From Streptosporangium lutulentum (GTDB taxonomy: Bacteria > Actinomycetota > Actinomycetes > Streptosporangiales > Streptosporangiaceae), in contig NZ_JAUSQU010000001.1 of assembly GCF_030811455.1 (NCBI RefSeq), positions 4,092,001 to 4,156,000 of the forward strand: a DNA stretch of 64,000 nt, read 5' to 3'. Shown one piece after another: positions 60,761 through 64,000 of this stretch (position 1 is the stretch's first letter; every line of letters starts with the position of its first letter). Both the position numbers and the translations under genes were made by a program. The notes beneath the pieces were generated by a model, which saw only the letters and a program-made list of their open reading frames with translations, was not told the DNA's origin and ran no database searches.

Positions 60761-62260
60761 ATGACATCCGGGACGAGCGCTCACGAGAAGACCTTCTTCG
60801 GACATCCGCGCGGCCTGGCCACCCTGTTCGGCACCGAGCTGTGGGAGCGCTTCAGCTGGTACGGCCTGCGCGCCATTCTGGCCACCTTCATGGTCACCTC
60901 CCCGGCCACGGGCGGCCTCGGCCTGACGGAGGCGACCGCCCAGGCGATCGTCGGCATCTACGGCGCCCTCATCTATCTCGTCGCCCTGCCCGGCGGCTGG
61001 GTCGCCGACCGGGTCCTGGGCGCCCGCAAGGCGGTGCTGTGGGGCGGCGTCGTCATCATGTGCGGCCACATCAGCATGGCCGTCCCGGTCCGGACGGGCG
61101 CCTTCGTCGCGCTCGGCCTGTTCCTCATCATCGTCGGAACCGGGCTGCTGAAGCCGAACATCTCCACCATGGTCGGCAGGCTCTACCCGCAGAACGACGA
61201 CGCGCGCAGGGACGCGGGATTCTCCATCTTCTACATGGGGATCAACATCGGCGCCTTCGTCGCCCCCATCGTCGTCGGCTGGCTCGCCTCGGGCGACCGG
61301 TGGCACCTGGGCTTCGGCGCGGCGGCGGTCGGCATGGCCCTGGGCCTGATCCAGTACGTGCGGGGCCGCCGCCACCTGCGGGGCGTGGGCGACGAGCCCG
61401 GACATCGGCTGACCCCCGCCGAGCGCAGGCACTTCGGCCTGACCGCCCTCGCCGTCGTCGTCGTGATCGCCGTGGCCCTGGCCGCCTGGACGGCCTCGGG
61501 AACCTTCAGCCTCGACGCCTTCGCGCTCGCGATGACGCTGATCATCCTGGCCGTTCCGGTGCTCTATTTCGGCTACATCCTGCTCGGCAGCCACAACCTG
61601 ACCGACGACGAGCGCTCGCGGGTGAAGGCCTACATCTGGCTGTTCATCGCCGCCGCCATCTTCTGGATGATCTACGATCTGGCTCCGACCGTGCTGCTGT
61701 TCTTCGCCGAGAACAAGACCGACCTGTCGCTGTTCGGCATCCCGATCACCGCCGCGACCACGCAGGCGTTCAACCCGTTGTTCATCATGATCTTCGTGCC
61801 GGTCTTCGCCGTGCTCTGGGTCAGGCTGGGCAACCGGGTGACCGCTCCCCAGAAGTTCGCGGCCGGACTGTTCGTCAACGGCCTGAGCTTCATGCTCATG
61901 GCGCTGGCCGCCAAGCTGGCCGAGAGCGGCAGGATCTCGGTGTGGTGGCTGGTGCTGGTCTACCTCGTCCAGGTCTTCGGGGAGCTCGCGCTGAGCCCGG
62001 TCGGGCTCTCGATCACCAGCAAGCTCGCCCCCCAGGCCTTCAGGAGCCAGATGCTGGGACTGTGGTTCATGTCCTTCGCCGTGGGCGACTCCGTGGGAGG
62101 GCAGACCGGCCGGCTGAAGAACCACATGTCGGAGCCCGCGTACTTCCTCACCCTCGCGGTGATCTCCGTCGTGGCGTCCCTCGTGCTCCTCGCGTTCGCG
62201 GGCAGGCTCCACGCGATGATGCGCGAGCACCGGGAGCCGAGCGCTCCGCCGTCCCCCTGA
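60761..62260 (+). CDS. POT-family proton-dependent oligopeptide transporter
   Basis: A 499-residue membrane protein with about 14 helices. The POT signature ELWERFSWYGLRAILATFM (ExxERF motif) is in helix 1, followed by GGWVADRVLGARKAVLWGG and FSIFYMGINIGAFVAPIVVG, a PTR2 family signature. It imports di- and tripeptides with protons. The ATG at 60761 follows GGGGGGC; a GTG at 60743 is also in frame. It is divergent from the acyl-CoA ligase. Confidence 0.93.
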   Translation: MTSGTSAHEKTFFGHPRGLATLFGTELWERFSWYGLRAILATFMVTSPATGGLGLTEATAQAIVGIYGALIYLVALPGGWVADRVLGARKAVLWGGVVIMCGHISMAVPVRTGAFVALGLFLIIVGTGLLKPNISTMVGRLYPQNDDARRDAGFSIFYMGINIGAFVAPIVVGWLASGDRWHLGFGAAAVGMALGLIQYVRGRRHLRGVGDEPGHRLTPAERRHFGLTALAVVVVIAVALAAWTASGTFSLDAFALAMTLIILAVPVLYFGYILLGSHNLTDDERSRVKAYIWLFIAAAIFWMIYDLAPTVLLFFAENKTDLSLFGIPITAATTQAFNPLFIMIFVPVFAVLWVRLGNRVTAPQKFAAGLFVNGLSFMLMALAAKLAESGRISVWWLVLVYLVQVFGELALSPVGLSITSKLAPQAFRSQMLGLWFMSFAVGDSVGGQTGRLKNHMSEPAYFLTLAVISVVASLVLLAFAGRLHAMMREHREPSAPPSP

Positions 62261-62305
62261 CACTCTGCAGAAAAACCCGTAAATCAGTCATGTGATGATT
62301 TATCG

Positions 62306-62917
62306 GTGCATCAAGTGCTTGATCTGGTCGGAATCTTTGTGTTCGCGCTCTCCGGCGCGCTCGTCGGCGTCCGCAGGAAACTGGATGTGGTGGGCATGGC
62401 CGTACTGGCGGAGATGACGGCCCTGGGCGGTGGGATCCTGCGCGACCTGATCCTGAACGTACGGCCCGCGGCCTTCTCCAGCGTCGGCTACGTGCTCGTC
62501 CCGGTCGTCGCCACCGCGATCGTCTTCTTCTGGCATCCGCACGTGCAGCGGTTGATGCCGGCGGTGGACGTGCTCGACGCGGCGGGCCTCGGCCTGTTCT
62601 GCGCGGTCGGCACGGAGAAGGCGATGAGCTACGGCCTCAGCCCGCTGCACGCGGCCCTGCTCGGAATCACCTCCGCGGTCGGCGGCGGCATCCTGCGCGA
62701 CGTCCTCGCCGGGCAGGTCCCCACCCTGCTGTACGACCGCCAGCTCTACGCGGTGCCCGCCATGCTCGGCTCGGCGCTCATGGCCCTGCTCTACACCCTC
62801 GACCTGCACGGGTGGCCGGCCACGCTGGCCGCCGCCGTGCTCGCCTTCGGCTTGCGCATCGCGGCCATGAGGCTGCGGTGGCGCGCACCGCTCGCCAGGG
62901 GCGTGACGCCGGAGTAG
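62306..62917 (+). CDS. TRIC/UPF0126 family cation channel
   Basis: A 203-residue protein with about seven helices made of two inverted-topology repeats. Each repeat carries the family motif GGGILRD (GGGILRDLILN near residue 41, GGGILRDVLAG near 128), typical of prokaryotic trimeric intracellular cation channels, which conduct K+ and form trimers. The start is GTG at 62306. Its last about 37 bp are duplicated directly downstream (62918-62955). Confidence 0.93.
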   Translation: MHQVLDLVGIFVFALSGALVGVRRKLDVVGMAVLAEMTALGGGILRDLILNVRPAAFSSVGYVLVPVVATAIVFFWHPHVQRLMPAVDVLDAAGLGLFCAVGTEKAMSYGLSPLHAALLGITSAVGGGILRDVLAGQVPTLLYDRQLYAVPAMLGSALMALLYTLDLHGWPATLAAAVLAFGLRIAAMRLRWRAPLARGVTPE

Positions 62918-62955
62918 GCGCGCACACCGCTCGCCAGGGGCATGACGCCCGAGTA
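62881..62955. repeat. Tandem duplication of the TRIC gene 3' end
   Basis: The end of the gene, including GCTCGCCAGGGGCGTGACGC and its stop TAG, is followed directly by a near copy (62918-62955) with ACACCGCTCGCCAGGGGCAT and a second TAG. Two units of about 37 bp; a few substitutions. Confidence 0.75.
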
Positions 62956-62979
62956 GGCGCGCGCCCCGTCGCAGGCCGG

Positions 62980-63020
62980 GTCGGAGGGCAGGGTCAGAGG
63001 GCAGGGTCAGAGGGCAGGGG
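62980..63020. repeat. Short tandem repeat (about 13-bp units)
   Basis: The sequence GGGTCAGAGGGCA is repeated about three times, with the first unit reading GGGTCGGAGGGCA. The last unit overlaps the 3' end of the aminotransferase gene (63007 on the reverse strand). Confidence 0.7.
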
Positions 63021-64000
63021 TGAGCGGCTGGGCGGGACGGGCCCCGTACGCCCCCCTGACCCTCGCCTCGGCGATGCGGTCCACCGCCTCGGCGAGGACC
63101 TGCGGCGACTGGGTGAAGGGCAGGCGGAGCCGGCCCTCCAGCGTGCCGTCCGCGCCGAACCAGGGGCCGGGGGCGAGCCGCACGCCGTGGCAGCTCGCCG
63201 CGTCGGTGAGCGCGGTGGCGGACGGGCTCTCCAGCCGCACCCAGAGCGAGCCTCCGCCCTTCGGCACGGCGAACCCCCAGTCGGGCATGCGCGCCCTCAG
63301 GGCGGCCACCAGGGCGTCCCTGGAGGCGCCGTGGGTCCTGCGGCGCTCGGCCCTGGCGTCCTCGATGTCCTCGAACAGCCTGGTCACGACCAGTTGCTCG
63401 AAGAGCGGGCTGGCGATGTCCACGGCCGCGCGGAGCACGGCCAGGCGGCGGACCATGGCGGCGGTGGTGCGGATCCAGCCGATGCGCAGCCCGCCCCACC
63501 ACAGCTTGGACGCCGACCCGATGCTGATCACCCGCCCGTCGGTGTCGAACGCGGCCAGCGGCGCGGTGTCGGGCACCTCGTCGATCGCGAGCTCTCTCCA
63601 GGTCTCGTCCACCAGCAGGGTGGTGCCGTACCGCCTGGCCGCGCCGACCACGCCCGCGCGCGTGGCGTCGTCCATCAGGTGCCCGGTGGGGTTCTGGAAG
63701 TCGGGGATCAGGTAGGCGAGGCGGGCGGCCGACTGGCGCATCGCGGAGGTGAGCAGTTCGAGGTCCCAGCCGCCGTCGGGGATGCCGACCGGGATGATCC
63801 TGGCCCCGCGCAACCTGGCCAGGTCGACCGCGTGCGGGTAGGTGGGCGACTCCAGCACGATCGGGTCGCCCCGGGAGAGCAGCTCCGTGGTCACCAGGTG
63901 GATCGCCTGCTGGGCGCCCGTGGTGACCAGGATCTGCGCGGGCCGGGTGGCCAGGCCCTGCGCGGTGTAGCGGGCCGCGATCGCCTGGCGTAGCGGCGCG
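63007..64000 (-). CDS. PLP-dependent aminotransferase class I/II (C-terminal part, runs off window)
   Basis: At least 331 residues are encoded, with no start within the window. The PLP Lys is in SIGSASKLWWGGLRIGWI. Further typical parts are LVTTGAQQAIHLVTTELLSR, YLIPDFQNPTGHLMDDATRA (Asn and Pro near PLP) and LLVDETWRELAIDE (Asp). It is either a standalone aminotransferase or the C-terminal part of a MocR/PdxR-type GntR regulator, whose HTH domain would lie outside. Its last bases carry a 13-bp tandem repeat. Confidence 0.9.
   Translation of the reverse strand, partial: APLRQAIAARYTAQGLATRPAQILVTTGAQQAIHLVTTELLSRGDPIVLESPTYPHAVDLARLRGARIIPVGIPDGGWDLELLTSAMRQSAARLAYLIPDFQNPTGHLMDDATRAGVVGAARRYGTTLLVDETWRELAIDEVPDTAPLAAFDTDGRVISIGSASKLWWGGLRIGWIRTTAAMVRRLAVLRAAVDIASPLFEQLVVTRLFEDIEDARAERRRTHGASRDALVAALRARMPDWGFAVPKGGGSLWVRLESPSATALTDAASCHGVRLAPGPWFGADGTLEGRLRLPFTQSPQVLAEAVDRIAEARVRGAYGARPAQPLTPAL

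Noticed and set aside
58789-62295. 1168-residue open frame antisense to the acyl-CoA ligase and out of frame with the POT transporter
   Set aside because: Long antisense frames are expected at this GC content; both real genes have complete family motifs in their own frames.

Overview
The window is chromosomal DNA from a high-GC Gram-positive actinomycete. Codon third positions are almost all G or C. GTG and TTG starts, ATGA/GTGA gene overlaps and GC-rich terminators without U-tracts are frequent. The gene content (GAF-ANTAR and STAS proteins, many LLM flavin oxidoreductases and SDRs, a type III PKS cluster, lipoproteins) suggests a soil actinomycete. A member of the Streptosporangiaceae or a relative is my guess, not something the sequence proves. 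No rRNA, tRNA or CRISPR array was seen.

1-15 kb is accessory and scarred. A divergent EamA exporter/LysR pair is followed by a 3' fragment of rtcB. That fragment belongs to a 473-bp direct repeat (1412-1884 and 14317-14789, 2 mismatches) whose second copy is the 3' end of an intact rtcB. Between the repeats lie a giant secreted collagen-like gene cut in two by an IS3-family element, a secreted DUF3494/Ig-like protein, a shrunken ISL3 element, and a partner-switching/antitermination set (two STAS proteins, two GAF-ANTAR proteins, one RsbW-like kinase with a sigma-B-like promoter). The IS3 boundaries and 3-bp target duplication can be read to the base, because removing them restores an unbroken Gly-X-Y frame.

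15-25 kb holds mixed metabolic and hypothetical genes: LLM oxidoreductase, DHA2 exporter, small membrane proteins, a DUF1963-like protein, an unknown anchored protein, a tandem pair of related hypotheticals, a lipoprotein, an HxlR regulator and an SDR. 25.9-33 kb is a sugar regulon: an ABC importer (binding protein and two permeases) divergent from a GH3 glycosidase-LacI operon, with matching palindromes at both promoters. 33-39.2 kb is a second divergent import locus (LLM oxidoreductase and ATPase opposite binding protein, permease, acetamidase/formamidase and SDR), probably for an amide-like compound. 39-46 kb has an orphan sensor kinase, a WYL regulator, an SDR, DUF302, an aldo/keto reductase and a signal-peptidase-I-like lipoprotein that lacks both catalytic residues.

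46.5-51.6 kb is a compact specialised-metabolism locus: a UbiA prenyltransferase divergent from type III PKS, ICMT-like methyltransferase and FAD oxidoreductase. This is the enzyme set of the alkyl-O-dihydrogeranyl-methoxyhydroquinone (agq) pathway. A solitary TnpB with its right-end RNA region sits in the divergent promoter region. 51.7-57.7 kb contains a DUF899 gene and a tightly overlapping operon (two SDRs, ureohydrolase, NodB-type deacetylase, truncated APC permease) divergent from a PucR regulator. The end carries a secreted hypothetical, an acyl-CoA ligase, a POT peptide transporter, a TRIC/UPF0126 channel with a duplicated 3' end, and a PLP aminotransferase running off the window.
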